Shown here: one piece after another, positions 23,256-36,073 of the stretch
Layout of the letters: every line of letters begins with the position of its first letter
Position numbering within the stretch: the first letter of the stretch is position 1
Assembly (NCBI RefSeq): GCF_003672135.1
Contig: NC_039518.1
Coordinates: 3,286,001-3,350,000, forward strand
Reading direction: 5' to 3'
DNA from: Ooceraea biroi
Taxonomy: Eukaryota > Arthropoda > Insecta > Hymenoptera > Formicidae
DNA: 64,000 bases
Program-made: the position numbers and the translations under genes
The notes under the pieces: generated by a model
Seen by the model: the letters and a program-made list of their open reading frames with translations, nothing else
The model's database searches: none
What the model was told of the DNA's origin: nothing

Positions 23256-24204
23256 TAGGTACTCGGTAACAATACCGGTGAAGTAAATCGAACTGCTAAA
23301 TGATGGTATACCTTATCAACATTCGTATACAAACCAGAAATACCTCGCATTTGATTCGGCATTTAGTATCACGGTGGCTGGGATAAATAAATTAAGCGAC
23401 ACCGTGAGCGCGCACAAGGGAAATACATCCCCGCAAAGCAACGTGTTAACCGGCATACAGAAGTTTGAAATTGCGGTTACGAATTATATGATTTATATAC
23501 GGTACATGTCATTCACCAGAGGCAAAGGTGTGCGCGCAAGCAAGGTAATTTACTCTACAGCCATTAATAAAATATCCAGGATACCCGGTTTGGCTAGCGA
23601 GCTCGCGGCGAAAATTCAAAATGCCGACCGGTATGCAGATCACGGTAGAAATGTGGACGAGCAGAGAAACGGAGAGTACATCTATTTCCAGAACGGAAAT
23701 GAGAAATGGGGCAAGAAACGAGGAAGGCTGTAGGCGCGCATAGAAAAATTATGGTGTTGCCAGATAAGTGCAGCCAGTGTGGGTTTGTGTTATGTCCGTC
23801 AATTACAACCGTGCATGGCACGAAAGAAGTAAAGTGACCCAACGCTCTCTGTACGCACATTTGAAAACGTAATCTTATCTCGTGAGGGTTCAAAATGGGA
23901 TTTGGCGTCTCGTGGCGACGTGGTGCCCTACCTGCCTTTACTGAATAAGTCATCTTCACCGGGTTAATCCATTCACGGACGCTCAGATCCCATGCGACTT
24001 TTAGATCTTTCGCATTTGAGCGAGTCTGCAAAGGCAACGTTTTTAATCAAAAACGCGCTTTCGGACCGTACCCCTTTTCTCGGAAGAAGCTGTCTCTCAA
24101 AATTATAGTTTTCATTAGCCCTCGCGGTGAATTTTGCAAGGATAGCTGCCGGGGTGGAAAAATAAATTTTATTACTTTTAATTGCAATGGAAATTTATTA
24201 GGAC
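23256..24204. other. Host DNA, no gene seen
   Basis: Unique-looking sequence. A 119-aa plus-strand frame at 23374-23733 and a 147-aa minus-strand frame overlap. Neither has motifs, and I treat both as chance. The 45 bp at 24163-24207 repeat 7190-7238 in direct orientation. Confidence 0.4.
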
Positions 24205-26281
24205 TCTACACCCTCAGAAAGNNNNNNNNNNNNNNNNNNNNNNNNNNNNNNNNNNNNNNNNNNNNNNNNNNNNNNNNNNNNNNNNNNNNNNNNNNNNNNN
24301 NNNNNNNNNNNNNNNNNNNNNGAAGGATTTCTGATAACAAGACGAAAAATATTCTTGACTACTTTAATCGTATTACAAGTATAAAAAATATGAAAATAAA
24401 ACAATTTTTTATTTAAATCAGTAATTTCTATTCTTCTCTCTCGAATTAAATAAGATTGTCTTACTGTCTCGAGACAAGAGTAACATGTACACATTTATAC
24501 TTATATATTCTTGTATGTAGAATAATTTGATATTAGCGCCGCTTTATAGTAGGCTTTGTCGATGTCGACGCATCATTTTCTTACAGTCGCTCGTCGACTC
24601 GGCGCTTCTGCGTCCTTTATTCGGATAAAACGGCCAATATTTATGCGTCGTAATCGAAAATCGGGAAAGTGTTTCTGTTATTTACAATGAATAAGTGCAA
24701 TACTCTACAAGAAATATTAAAAGATATGGAAATGTAAGTAAGTATGTACAATATACTTACTTGAGAAATAAGATTCGAGATAAGACATTTCCATACCTTT
24801 TAATATTTCTTGTAGAGTATTGCACTTATTCATTGTAAATAACAGAAACACTTTCCCGGTTTTCGATTGCAACACATAAATATTGGCCGTTTTGTGCAGA
24901 TTCTACAAATTCTCTTAGAAGAATAGAATAAGATGTCTTTTAGATCTCACAATATTCTTAAATCAAGAATATGTTGAACTTGCTAGAAATTTGTATCTAA
25001 ATCCTTCTGAGAAAATTAATGAGATAGCACCAAGATTATTTGAATCTAGATTTTCGAATTTTCTATTCGAGATTAAAATATGCTTCTTTTCAATAATAAA
25101 TATGATTGTCGCTATAGCGATGTTATTTTATGATAGATTAAAGAGTAATAGCATTAAGTCCAGAAATCTTTTCTGTGAATGCAGCATCATTGGTTCCATC
25201 CGCTGGAAATCCTGATGATGAAAAAGAGCGCTGTTACTTATTGTACATACTTTTTCTTCCATGTATTAGGTGTGTGCAAGTGTTTTCATTTTCTTGCACA
25301 TTTTCGTTTTAGATGTATAAAATACGATCATCAAAAATTTCTTTGTTTTTACGATTTTCTCTCGAAAATTATTAAATATCGAATCCCTTTGCGAAAAAAG
25401 GGATTTTTTCGCGTCTCGAAAGTACACCCTCAGAAAGGATGTCTAATAACAAAACGAAAAATATTCTTGACTACTTTAATCGTATTACAAGTATAAAAAA
25501 TATGAAAATAAAACAATTTTTTATTTAAATCAGTAATTTCTATTCTTCTTTCTCGAATTAAATAAGATTATCTTACTGTCTTCAGACAAGAGTAACATGT
25601 ACACATTTATGCTTATATATCTTGTATGTAGAATAATTTGATATTAGCGCCACTTTATAATAGGCTTTGTCGATGTCGAGGCATCATTTTCTCGCAGTCG
25701 CTCGTCGACTCGGCGCTTCTGCGTCCTTTATTCGGATAAAACGGCCAATATTTATGCGTTGCAATCGAAAATCGGGAAAGTGTTTCTGTTATTTACAATG
25801 AATAAGTGCAATACTCTACAAGAAATATTAAAAGATATGGAAATGTAAGTAAGTATGTACAATATACTTGAGAAATAAGATTCGAGATAAGACATTTCCA
25901 TACCTTTTAATATTTCTTGTAGAGTATTTATTGTAAATAACAGAAACACTTTCCCGGTTTTCGATTGCAACACATAAATATTGGCCGTTTTGTGCAGATT
26001 CTACAAATTCTCTTAGAAGAATAGAATAAGATGTCTTTTGGATCTCACAATATTCTGAAATCAAGAATATTTTGAACTTGCTAGAAATTTGTATCTAAAT
26101 CCTTCTGAGAAAATTAATGAGATAGCACGAAGATTATTTGAATCTAGATTTTCGAATTTTCTATTCGAGATTAAAATATGCTTCTTTTCAATAATAAATA
26201 TGATTGTCGCTATAGCGATGTTATTTTATGATAGATTAAAGAGTAATAGCATTAAGTCCAGAAATCTTTTCTGTGAGTGTA
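24205..26281 (+). mobile_element. Two-unit T array, locus A' (interrupted by a gap)
   Basis: The left terminus CACCCTCAGAAAG is at about 24209-24221, immediately followed by the gap. Unit 1 resumes at 24322 and ends at ~25183. The linker is 25184-25422. Unit 2 is 25423-26281 with TA outside its GAGTG end. It is the inverse counterpart of 7693-9650. The linker contains a short imperfect palindrome around CATTGGTTCCATCCGCTGG and a hairpin near TCCCTTTGCG. No transposase is encoded; the repeated ~75-aa frames starting MYLNPSEKINE come from repeat sequence. Confidence 0.82.
24222..24321. other. Assembly gap (100 N)
   Basis: Exactly 100 N inside the terminal repeat of a T element. The left side ends CCCTCAGAAAG and the right side resumes GAAGGATTTCTG. 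The true missing sequence may be near zero, or may be further T units. Confidence 0.98.
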
Positions 26282-26284
26282 GTA

Positions 26285-28174
26285 AGTCGTTTGTCGTTTC
26301 CGATAAACAACCCTGTTAATTTGTATGCCGTTGCACATCCGATTCGGCGCTCGGAGATCCAAGATTGCGCAACCCCCATGTATTTGCACGCTTTGTCATT
26401 ATTCCAAAGAAAGTTTCGACAAAGATACGTAGATGTCGCAGCATTTACGCCAGCAAGATTCGCTATTTACCGAGCACCGTACCGCCTTTCCGTGCACCTT
26501 ACGAGTTAACGAGCTCGGCTCATAAAAGCCTTCCAAACGAGGTACAGTCGTTTCTCAGCTATTTCTCGTTAAACCACAAGCCGCGAAGGGAGAAGTCCCA
26601 TTTAATTATTTAGTTACGTAAGATATTGTGACCCCCGTCGCGCGTGTAGCTTTAACATTTTACATGCGCTTATTAAGCTTTTTATACACGTTCTCCTTTC
26701 TCGCGAGTAATTTTTGTCGTTTCAGAAGCGCGCGCACACAGAGACGAGTAATAAAATAATTCATACGAGCATTATCATTCGCATTATCATTTCAGCGTAT
26801 CAGGAAGATTATCTCAGCGGCGATGAGCGTCGTGAGCAAGGACCCGGATCTCCTCCGCTCAAACTGTTAATTGAATTCTGGTATTCCGTTAGCGGATATT
26901 CTGCAGGAATATTGTACGTACACCACATTACCTGATGTTCAGGTGAGACAACGTTTGTTCGCGTCAGCAACTTGAGATGAAATCCGTACGTTCCGAATTA
27001 TCTATCTCGGATTCCGTCAGCGCACGATCAAGTAGCTGACAGCTGTTTTGCGTGGAAGCACTTTGAACTTCTGCGCGAAACTCCTTCCCGTGTGCACGTT
27101 CCTACGGCGAAACATTCGGCAAACTTTCATTACCAAACTTGCCACACTTGCATATCGGAGGCGGACACTGCCCGAGTGTCCGCGGCTGTTCCGCGTTCGC
27201 TTTAAGAAATGTTTTCAGGGCACACACGAACCGCAGGCATACACCAGGTGCACCGTGAAACCGTCGTGTCGACACCTCGCGTGCGGTTTGCGTGCCAGAA
27301 ACACGTTCGCCAGCCACCCCACGAGAACCGCACACAACGCGCACACAGGGCTATCTTTTTTTTTCGTTTTCGTTTCCTCTGTATTTTTTCCGCAGTTTCC
27401 CCATCGCGTTACGCGTTACAGGAATTAGTCCGTTTTCAGCTGGTTTTTATACAATTGGCTCGGTCGTGTGCACCCTTTCTTTTGCCCGCGATGGAGTTTG
27501 CACGAGGAGCGAATTATTCAGGGGATTTTTTTGATTTTATAATACTTCACGTTACGTTATGTTACGTCCGTTCACTTCGCGCTGCGAATTTCTTCGACCA
27601 AGGTAAATTCTTTCCGAACGCTATTGCTATTGGACGCGGACTAGTTGGAGCGGCTTGATTGTCTATGCACGACCAGCGTTGTTTGCGAACGAGAATTCGA
27701 TGACAGCCGATAGCTTCGATGATAAACCTAGAATTAGAATCTCACTGGCTCCATGGAACGCGCCTTCATCTCTTTGTGCGAGCTTATGTCCGAGAGACCG
27801 CACTCGAGAGCGAGTTAGGCTCCGCTCCCGGTTCAATTACGATTCCGCTTACGGGTCATTGAAGTTTAAAAGTTGCAACCTCGGCCAAGGTACCCTTCGC
27901 TTTTTCTCTTCGTCCTCAGTTCTGACTCCGTGAACAAGACGTGCCAAAGCATCCCTGCGCGCAGATTACGTAACTTTTCTGGATAGGAGATAGGAGACTG
28001 AGAGCGGTTTCCGCGCGCGCGAGCGAGCGAGATGATGATCGAACAAGATGATTATCACGCGCGAAAGAAGGATTAAGGATGCTTACGGCTCTGAAAAAGT
28101 TAGCGGGAGGTAAATAGTGATCGGAAAATTAATCGGGCGCCGTTGTTAACTTTCCCTTACGAATCGGAATCCGA
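26285..28174. other. Host DNA, no gene supported
   Basis: The first ~345 bp are the inverse of 7352-7692. The rest (26629-28174) is CpG-rich with overlapping open frames on both strands (for example 27048-27428 and 27209-27658) that show no domain. I considered an exon after TTATCATTTCAG at ~26795 but could not match its translation to any family. Confidence 0.4.
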
Positions 28175-28176
28175 TA

Positions 28177-31100
28177 CACCCTCAGAAAGGATTTCTGATA
28201 ACAAGACGAAAAATATTCTTGACTAATTTAATCGTATTACAAGTATAAAAAATATGAAAATAAAACTATTTTTTATTTAGATCAGTAATTTCTATTCTTC
28301 TCTCTCGATTTAAATAAGATTGTCTTACTGTCTTCAGACAAGAGTAACATGTACACATTTATGCTTATATATCTTGTATGTAGAATAATTTGATATTAGC
28401 GCCACTTTATAGTAGGCTTTGTCGATGTAGACGCATCATTTTCTCGCAGTCGCTCGTCGACTCGGCGCTTCTGCGTCCTTTATTCGGATAAAACGGCCAA
28501 TATTTATGCGTTGTAATCGAAAATCGGGAAAGTGTTTCTGTTATTTACAACGAATAAGTGCAATACTCTACAAGAAATATTAAAAGATATGGAAATGTAA
28601 GTAAGTATGTACAATATGCTTACTTGAGAAATAAGATTCGAGATAAGACATTTCCATACCTTTTAATATTTCTTGTAGAGTATTGCACTTATTCGTTGCA
28701 AATAACAGAAACACTTTCCCGGTTTTCGATCGCAACACATAAATATTGGCCGTTTTGTGCAGATTCTACAAATTCTCTTAGAAGAATAGAATAAGATGTC
28801 TTTTAGATCTTACAATATTCTTAAATCAAGAATATTTTGAACTTGCTAGAAATTTGTATCTAAATCCTTCTGAGAAAATTAATGAGCTAGCACCAAGATT
28901 ATTTTAATCTAGATTTTCGAATTTTCTATTCGAGATTAAAATATGCTTCTTTTCAATAATAAATATGATTGTCGCTATAGCGATGTTATTTTATGATAGA
29001 TTAAAGAGTAATAGCATTAAGTCCAGAAATCTTTTCTGTGGGTGCAGCATCATTGGTTCCATCCGCTGGAAATCCTGATGATGAAAAAGAGCGCTGTTAC
29101 TTATTGTACATACTTTTTCTTCCATGTATTAGGTGTGTGCAAGTGTTTTAATTTTCTTGCACATTTTCGTTTTAGATGTATAAAATACGATCATCAAAAA
29201 TTTCCTTGTTTTTACGATTTTCTCTCGAAAATTATTAAATATCGAATCCCTTTGCGAAAAAAGCGATTTTTTTCGCGTCTCGAAAGTACACCCTCAGAAA
29301 GGATGTCTGATAACAAAACGAAAAATATTCTTGACTACTTTAATCGTATTACAAGTATAAAAAATATGAAAATAAAACAATTTTTTATTTAAATCAGTAA
29401 TTTCTATTCTTCTCTCTCGAATTAAATAAGATTGTCTTACTGTCTTGAGACAAGAGTAACATGTACACATTTATGCTTATATATTCTTGTATGTAAAATA
29501 ATTTAATATTAGCGCCACTTTATAGTAGGCTTTGTCGATGTCGACGCATCATTTTCTCGCAGTCGCTCGTCGACTCGGCGCTTCTGCGTCCTTTATTCGG
29601 ATAAAACGGCCAATATTTATGTGTTGCAATCGAAAATCGGGAAAGATTTACAATGAATAAGTGCAATACTCTACAAGAAATATTAAAAGATATGGAAATG
29701 TAAGTAAGTATATACAATGTACTTACTTGAGAAATAAGATTCGAGATAAGACATTTCCACACCTTTTAATATTTCTTGCAGAGTATTGCACTTATTCATT
29801 GTAAATGACAGAAACACTTTCCCGGTTTTCGATTGCAACACAAATATTGGCCGTTTTGTGCAGATTCTACAAATTCTCTTAGAAGAATAGAATAAGATGT
29901 CTTTTAGATCTCACAATATTCTGAAATCAAGAATATTTTGAACTTGCTAGAAATTTGTATCCAAATCCTTCTGAGAAAATTAATGAGATAGCACCAAGAT
30001 TATTTGAATCCAGATTTTCGAATTTTCTATTCGAGATTAAAATATGCTTCTTTTCAATAATAAATATGATTGTCGCTATAGCGATGTTATTTTATGATAG
30101 ATTAAAGAGTAATAGCATTAAGTCCAGAAATCTTTTCTGTGGGTGCAGCATCATTGGTTCCATCCGCTGGAAATCCTGATGATGAAAAAGAGCGCTGTTA
30201 CTTATTGTACATACTTTTTCTTCCACGTATTAGGTGTGTGCAAGTGTTTTCATTTTCTTGCACATTTTCGTTTTAGATGTATAAAATACGATCATCAAAA
30301 ATTTCCTTGTTTTTACGATTTTCTCTCGAAAATTATTAAATATCGAATCCCTTTGCGAAAAAAGGGAGTTTTTTTCGCGTCTCGAAAGTACACCCTCAGA
30401 AAGGATTTCTGATAACAAGACGAAAAATATTCTTCACTAATTTAATCGTATTACAAGTATAAAAAATATGAAAATAAAACAATTTTTTATTTAAATCAGT
30501 AATTTCTATTCTTCTCTCTCGAATTAAATAAGATTGTCTTACTGTCTTGAGACAAGAGTAACATGTACACATTTATGCTTATATATTCTTGTATGTAGAA
30601 TAATTTGATATTAGCGCCGCTTTATAGTAGGCTTTGTCGATGTCGACGCATCATTTTCTCGCAGTCGCTCGTCGACTCGGCGCTTTTGCGTCCTTTATTC
30701 GGATAAAACGGCCAATATTTATGTGTTGCAATCGAAAATCGGGAAAGTGTTTCTGTTATTTACAATGAATAAGTGCAATACTCTACAAGAAATATTAAAA
30801 GATATGGAAATGTAAGTAAGTATGTACAATATACTTACTTGAGAAATAAGATTCGAGATAAGACATTTCCATACCTTTTAATATTTCTTGTAGAGTATTG
30901 CACTTATTCATTGTAAATACAGAAACACTTTCCCGGTTTTCGATTGCAACACAAATATTGGCCGTTTTGTGCAGATTCTACAAATTCTCTTAGAAGAATA
31001 GAATAAGATGTCTTTTAGATCTCACAATATTCTTAAATCAAGAATATTGTGAACTTGCTACAAATTTGTATCTAAATCCTTCTGAGAAAATTAATGAGAT

Positions 31101-31256
31101 AGCACCAAGATTATTTGAATCTAGATTTTCGAATTTTCTATTCGAGATTAAAATATGCTTCTTTTCAATAATAAATATGATAGTCGCTATAGCGATGTTA
31201 TTTTATGATAGATTAAAGAGTAATAGCATTAAGTCCAGAAATCTTTTCTGTGGGTG
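28177..31256 (+). mobile_element. Three-unit T array, locus C
   Basis: Units are 28177-29044, 29289-30145 and 30391-31256, separated by two ~240-bp linkers of the same sequence as at 25184-25422. The outer ends CACCCTCAGAAAGG (28177) and the inverse of CACCCACAGAAAAG (31256) are each next to TA. Each unit has the internal hairpin around ATTTCCATACC. Flanks differ from those of the other T arrays, so the array with its linkers moved or was copied as a block. Confidence 0.88.
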
Positions 31257-31258
31257 TA

Positions 31259-32475
31259 ATGAGCGTGGCGATCAGCCGCGGCGGGAAACAAAAGGAACGG
31301 AGAAGCGAAACGGGACATCCCTAGGGGAGAAGATTGCTCGGAGGGAGATGGATTAATATTGAATGAAACCGATCTATATCCGTGTGTGCGGACAACGCGA
31401 TCAATTCTCACGTGTCTCCGCGTGGAGTCGCATCGAGAAGAATAACAGGTGGCGAGCATACCTGACGAATAAACGTCGGAAACTCGAATCGGAAACGGGA
31501 TAAAAAACTCCCTTTGCCGGCGATCGCGCGCACTCGCGCGCGTATTAGCGCGCACACACGGCGCGAGGGAAATTATTTGTGGCCGAAACACGAGAGCGGG
31601 CACCTCCTCCTGATAGTCGCGCTGATAATTATAAATTTCGGATAATGCGAGCGTAACAATCGAAATGAGCGGCTCGCCTCCCGCGTTTCCCTGCGCGAAA
31701 TTCGGCATTATCGGCAGAAACATTTATTCGCGTCGACAGAGCACGCGATAATTATGTTTCCCTGCGGGGAAAGTGCCACCATTTCGTTTTTTTCTTTGTC
31801 AACTCTTCGGAAACTTTGGAACTCATCGCGGATTGCGAGACGTTTAATTAATCAGACGCGAACGCGACAGTTTTCGCACAAACAATTTCGTTTCTTTCGA
31901 GGAATCGAGATACGTTCGAAGGTGCGATGTGTGAACTCTTCCTGAAGGGAATTGGATTGGAAGACGCGTCGAGGTAAGGCGATCACCGCCCTCATGCCGC
32001 CAGTCAATTCCCGAAGCAGATCCGACGGACTCCCCTGATGATATTTGATTTCGATCACGATATCTGATCGGCTGATTATCAATGAGACACAAAGCGCCTA
32101 CAGCCTCTGCCGATACTCGGATAATATCCATTTGTCAACAAGGTGCATTATCGGTATACCCGTCGCGATGTACTAATTAGCGCAGTGCTAATTAGAGATT
32201 ATCGTTACTCTAACAGGGCGCAGGTTACTAGTTAAGAAACTTGTTTGCATTAATTATTGATAATGGTTAACAGTGTAACGGTGCTTTTCTCATCTGGCGC
32301 CAAAGGCTCGCGATTATCCATCATGATTAATCACAGACAAGCGCGAATCGCGTCGCTTAAACGTTCTCGAAATTGCAGTGTCCGTTTAACGAAGCACAAA
32401 CAAAACTATTACGATACTACTACTAAACTTGAATGGCCACACAAGTACATTGACGTAAAAAGATTGATCTTTCGG
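31259..32475. other. Host DNA, no gene seen
   Basis: CpG-rich DNA with short CG-rich runs near 31525-31560, then mixed sequence. The minus-strand frame at 31229-31723 starts in T sequence and has no motifs. No gene seen. Confidence 0.4.
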
Positions 32476-32477
32476 TA

Positions 32478-33825
32478 CACCGTTAAAAATTGTGCGTCCA
32501 TATGTTAAAATTTTCTTGTGTTGCCATGTTTTGATTACTACCTCAATGTAAAATTAACATACAACTGATATGTTATTATTTTTATAACAATTTTATATGT
32601 TAACTTCATAACTTAACATTTTGTGTATGTCTCTTAGAAATGGAATATTATTTCAAATGCTTTTAACACAATAAATTTAAACAATCAACATGTCACAAAG
32701 TCAGTTTAACATTCTAAAAGAAGTTAAAGTAAATCTTCAAATAATCATGAACTTTGGCATATAAAATAATCAAATTTACTAAAATTAAATGTTTCTATCA
32801 AAAATAATTTAAGTTGAAAAATTACTATCATGTGTTAATATAACATAATAAGTAAATGTTCATATTGTATGAACGAAATGTTCTATCAACTTCCCTGATG
32901 AGTTATTGTAACTTCTCTTCCATGTGGTTTTCAATTACTTTGTATGTTATTTTTACATCACACTTAAAGTTACAATAACAAAAATGAATGTAAAGTATTG
33001 TGTTAATTACTTAACATTTCTAGTTTGTCAAGAAGTAACATATGACGAATGAGTTACTTTAACTTAAAATTTAGAGTGGACTTTCTGGAACATGCAAAAA
33101 ATGTTAAAATTAACATTTTATTTTTTACTGTGTAAAAGGCAAGGCATATGAGACGTGGCACATTTCAATACACCGTTAAAAATTGTGCGTCCATATGTTA
33201 AAATTTTCTTGTGTTGCCATGTTTTGATTACTACCTCAATGTAAAATTAACATACAACTGATATGTTATTATTTTTATAACAATTTTATATGTTAACTTC
33301 ATAACTTAACATTTTGTGTATGTCTCTTAGAAATGGAATATTATTTCAAATGCTTTTAACACAATAATTTTAAACAATCAACATGTCACAAAGTCAGTTT
33401 AACATTCTAAAAGAATTTAAAGTAAATCTTCAAATAATCATGAACTTTGGCATATAAAATAATCAAATTTACTAAAATTAAATGTTTCTATCAAAAATAA
33501 TTTAAGTTGAAAAATTACTATCATGTGTTAATATAACATAATAAGTAAATGTTCATATTGTATGAACGAAATGTTCTATCAACTTCCCTGATGAGTTATT
33601 GTAACTTCTCTTCCATGTGGTTTTCAATTACTTTGTACGTTATTTTTACATCACACTTAACGTTACAATAACAAAAATAAATGTAAAGTATTGTGTTAAT
33701 TACTTAACATTTCTAGTTTGTCAAGAAGTAACACATGACGAATGAGTTACTTTAACTTAAAATTTAGAGTGGACTTTCTGGGACATGCAAAAAATGTTAA
33801 AATTAACATTTTATTTTTTACTGTG
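32478..33825 (+). mobile_element. Two head-to-tail copies of an AT-rich TA-flanked TIR element
   Basis: Copy 1 is 32478-33132 and copy 2 is 33171-33825, 655 bp each and almost identical. A 38-bp linker (33133-33170) separates them. Each begins CACCGTTAAAAATTGTG after TA and ends TTTTTTACTGTG before TA, so the ends are short imperfect inverted repeats (CACNGTWAAAAA type). They are very AT-rich with many TTAACAT motifs and no coding capacity: a non-autonomous element. Confidence 0.8.
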
Positions 33826-33827
33826 TA

Positions 33828-34766
33828 GCGTTGCGATTGTTATCAAAGTATGAGCTAATACGACAGACATTGATGGCAGCGCTATGGATGGATATAAATA
33901 ATTTACAGCTACGAAAATAAATGTGCTCTATTCTAATTCTTCAGATATTTCACGTAAATATGAAAGATAAAGCAATAATTCACATAGCACTTTCTAATCT
34001 AATCTTTGCTGTAATACGCTTTCGACGCTTATCGAGCTATCAGTCGAAAGTTTTCGCGTCACGAATCGAAGAGGATGGTGTTTTAATCTACGTGGAGGAT
34101 TCTTCGTCGATATCGTATCCGTTGAAGAAAGGAAACGACTTGCACACTTCGAAGAAGGAAATGCGGCAAGTTTCGCAAAAAACTTGGTCCGTCTCCATCG
34201 AGAGATCGAGAGCGGGCAGTCAGAATTCTGGCGCAAAACGAGGATTGAGAATGTTTCGCTAGGTAGCAGGAGAGTTGGCGGGACCGGGAGGGATGCAAGG
34301 TTTCATCGATCGTTTCTTGAATTACTTGTTGCGAGAGCGATTGTGCCACAGACTTCCTCTTTCGCTTCGTTACGCCGGAATTGGACGAGTGTCCTCGTTT
34401 CATCGATCCGCCGTTCCTCCGCTTCCTTCCTCCTTGACGCATTTTCGAACGGATTGGCGCAAAATGGTGTAAGAATAAGCTGAAGCGTGATCCACTCGAT
34501 CCCGGAATGCGGCGGATAATGCCGGAAAATTTCTCTCTACCGTTTAGCCGTGTTCCGCCGTTATTTTCGTCCGCTTTACGACTCTCCCGCGAGAGTTTTA
34601 TCACGACACGGCCGAGTGACGAGAGAGATGAAACTTTATGGCGCCAAATAGTTGAACTCATTTGTCGCTCTGAAAATCCGCTCGTAAAGGTGCTGCTGGA
34701 ATAACCGCCGTTTAAGTTTCTCGATTATTCCCAAGCAGCGCAGCGCTATTCCGTTCGGAGGGGGCA
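33828..34766. other. Host DNA, no gene supported
   Basis: Overlapping open frames occur on both strands (33921-34262 plus, 34083-34661 minus) in GC-rich DNA, without motifs or convincing splice sites. The last ~75 bp (34690-34766) recur in inverse at 35865-35932. Confidence 0.4.
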
Positions 34767-35472
34767 GTAACATGTACACATTTATGCTTATATATTCTTG
34801 TATGTAAATAATTAATATTAGCGCCACTTTATAGTAGGCTTTGTCGATGTCGACGCATCATTTTCTCGCAATCGCTTCGTCGACTCGGCGCTTTCCTGCG
34901 TCCTTTAATTCGGATAAAAAACGGCCAATATTTATGTGTTTGCAATTCGAAAAATCGGGAAAAGATTTTACCAATGAATAAGTGGCAATACTCTACAAGA
35001 AATATTTAAAAGATATGGAAATGTAAGTAAGTTACAATAATATACTTCTAGAAATAAGAATTCGAAGATAAGACATTTTCCATACCTTTTAATATTTCTT
35101 GTAGAGTATTGCACTTATTCATTGTAAATAACAGAAACACTTTCCCGGTTTTCGATTGCGACCACATAAATATTGGCCGTTTTGTGCAGATTCTACAAAT
35201 TCTCTTAGAAGAATAGAATAAGATGTCTTTTAGATCTCACAATATTCTTAAATCAAGAATATTTTGAACTTGCTAGAAATTTGTATCTAAATCCTTCTGA
35301 GAAAATTAATGAATAGCACCAAGATTATTTAAATCTAGATTTTCGAATTTTCTATTCAAGATTAAAATATGCTTCTTTTCAATAATAAATATGATAGTCG
35401 CTATAGCGATGTTATTTTATGATAGATTAAAGAGTAATAGCATTAAGTCCAGAAATCTTTTTTGTGGGTGCG
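34767..35472 (+). mobile_element. Partial T element, locus D, indel-rich
   Basis: Begins inside the element (GTAACATGTACACATTT) with no left terminus and ends TTTTTGTGGGTG at ~35471. Between ~34868 and 35070 it has many single-base insertions relative to all other copies (for example GCTTTCCTGCG for GCTTCTGCG, and AAAAAACGG for AAAACGG). The rest is close to consensus. This clustering looks like poor consensus quality rather than normal decay. Confidence 0.78.
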
Positions 35473-35973
35473 TTTATAAAAATCTCGGACGTGTGCACTT
35501 CCGCGAGGAATGAATAATTAATAATTTCATTAACTGTCATACGCTTTTCTAACGTATCACGGAACATCCTCGCAATTGCGACTTTGAAGATGTTACAAAA
35601 ATCCTTTCGCGAATTTCTTTCAACTTGAAGCGCACAGCAATCGAATCGAGGATTCCGAGGTAAACAATTGGTCGAATCGTTTCGCTTGGGGCGTATTGGA
35701 GGAGCCAGTTTACTGACACGTGGCACTGCTCCCAGGACACTCCGCTATGGAAGACAAGATCAGGTTTGCTCCCATTGCGGCCACATGCGGCAGACCCGTT
35801 TGATTCGAGCACTTTAATAGAGAGAAAACGGCACGTCGCGAGCAGAGACGAGCCAGAAGAAAAACCGCCCCCGAACGGAATAGCGCTTGCGCTCCTTGGG
35901 AATGAAAATCGAGAAAACTTTAACGGTTTAATTCCCAGCAGCATTACGAAGCGGATTTTTCAAGAGCGCAAAA
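35473..35973. other. Host DNA, no gene seen
   Basis: About 500 bp before the third gap. 35865-35932 is an imperfect inverse of 34690-34766. Open frames lack motifs. Confidence 0.4.
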
Positions 35974-36073
35974 NNNNNNNNNNNNNNNNNNNNNNNNNNN
36001 NNNNNNNNNNNNNNNNNNNNNNNNNNNNNNNNNNNNNNNNNNNNNNNNNNNNNNNNNNNNNNNNNNNNNNNNN
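35974..36073. other. Assembly gap (100 N)
   Basis: Exactly 100 N. The sequence on its right begins inside a mariner B transposase, so the 3' end of that array and its right terminal repeat are missing. Confidence 0.98.

Noticed and set aside
26795..26935. Possible exon after TTATCATTTCAG encoding YQEDYLSGDERREQGPG...
   Set aside because: There is an acceptor-like site but no clear donor, and the translation fits no part of the GPCR or any family I recognise.
24991..31356. Recurring ~75-aa frames (MYLNPSEKINE... and MQHHWFHPLE...) in T units
   Set aside because: They follow the repeat and its linker, break in indel-bearing copies, and show no transposase motif.
34083..34661. 192-aa minus-strand frame
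   Set aside because: GC-rich, overlapped by equally long frames on the plus strand, low-complexity Arg/Ser-rich translation, no domain.
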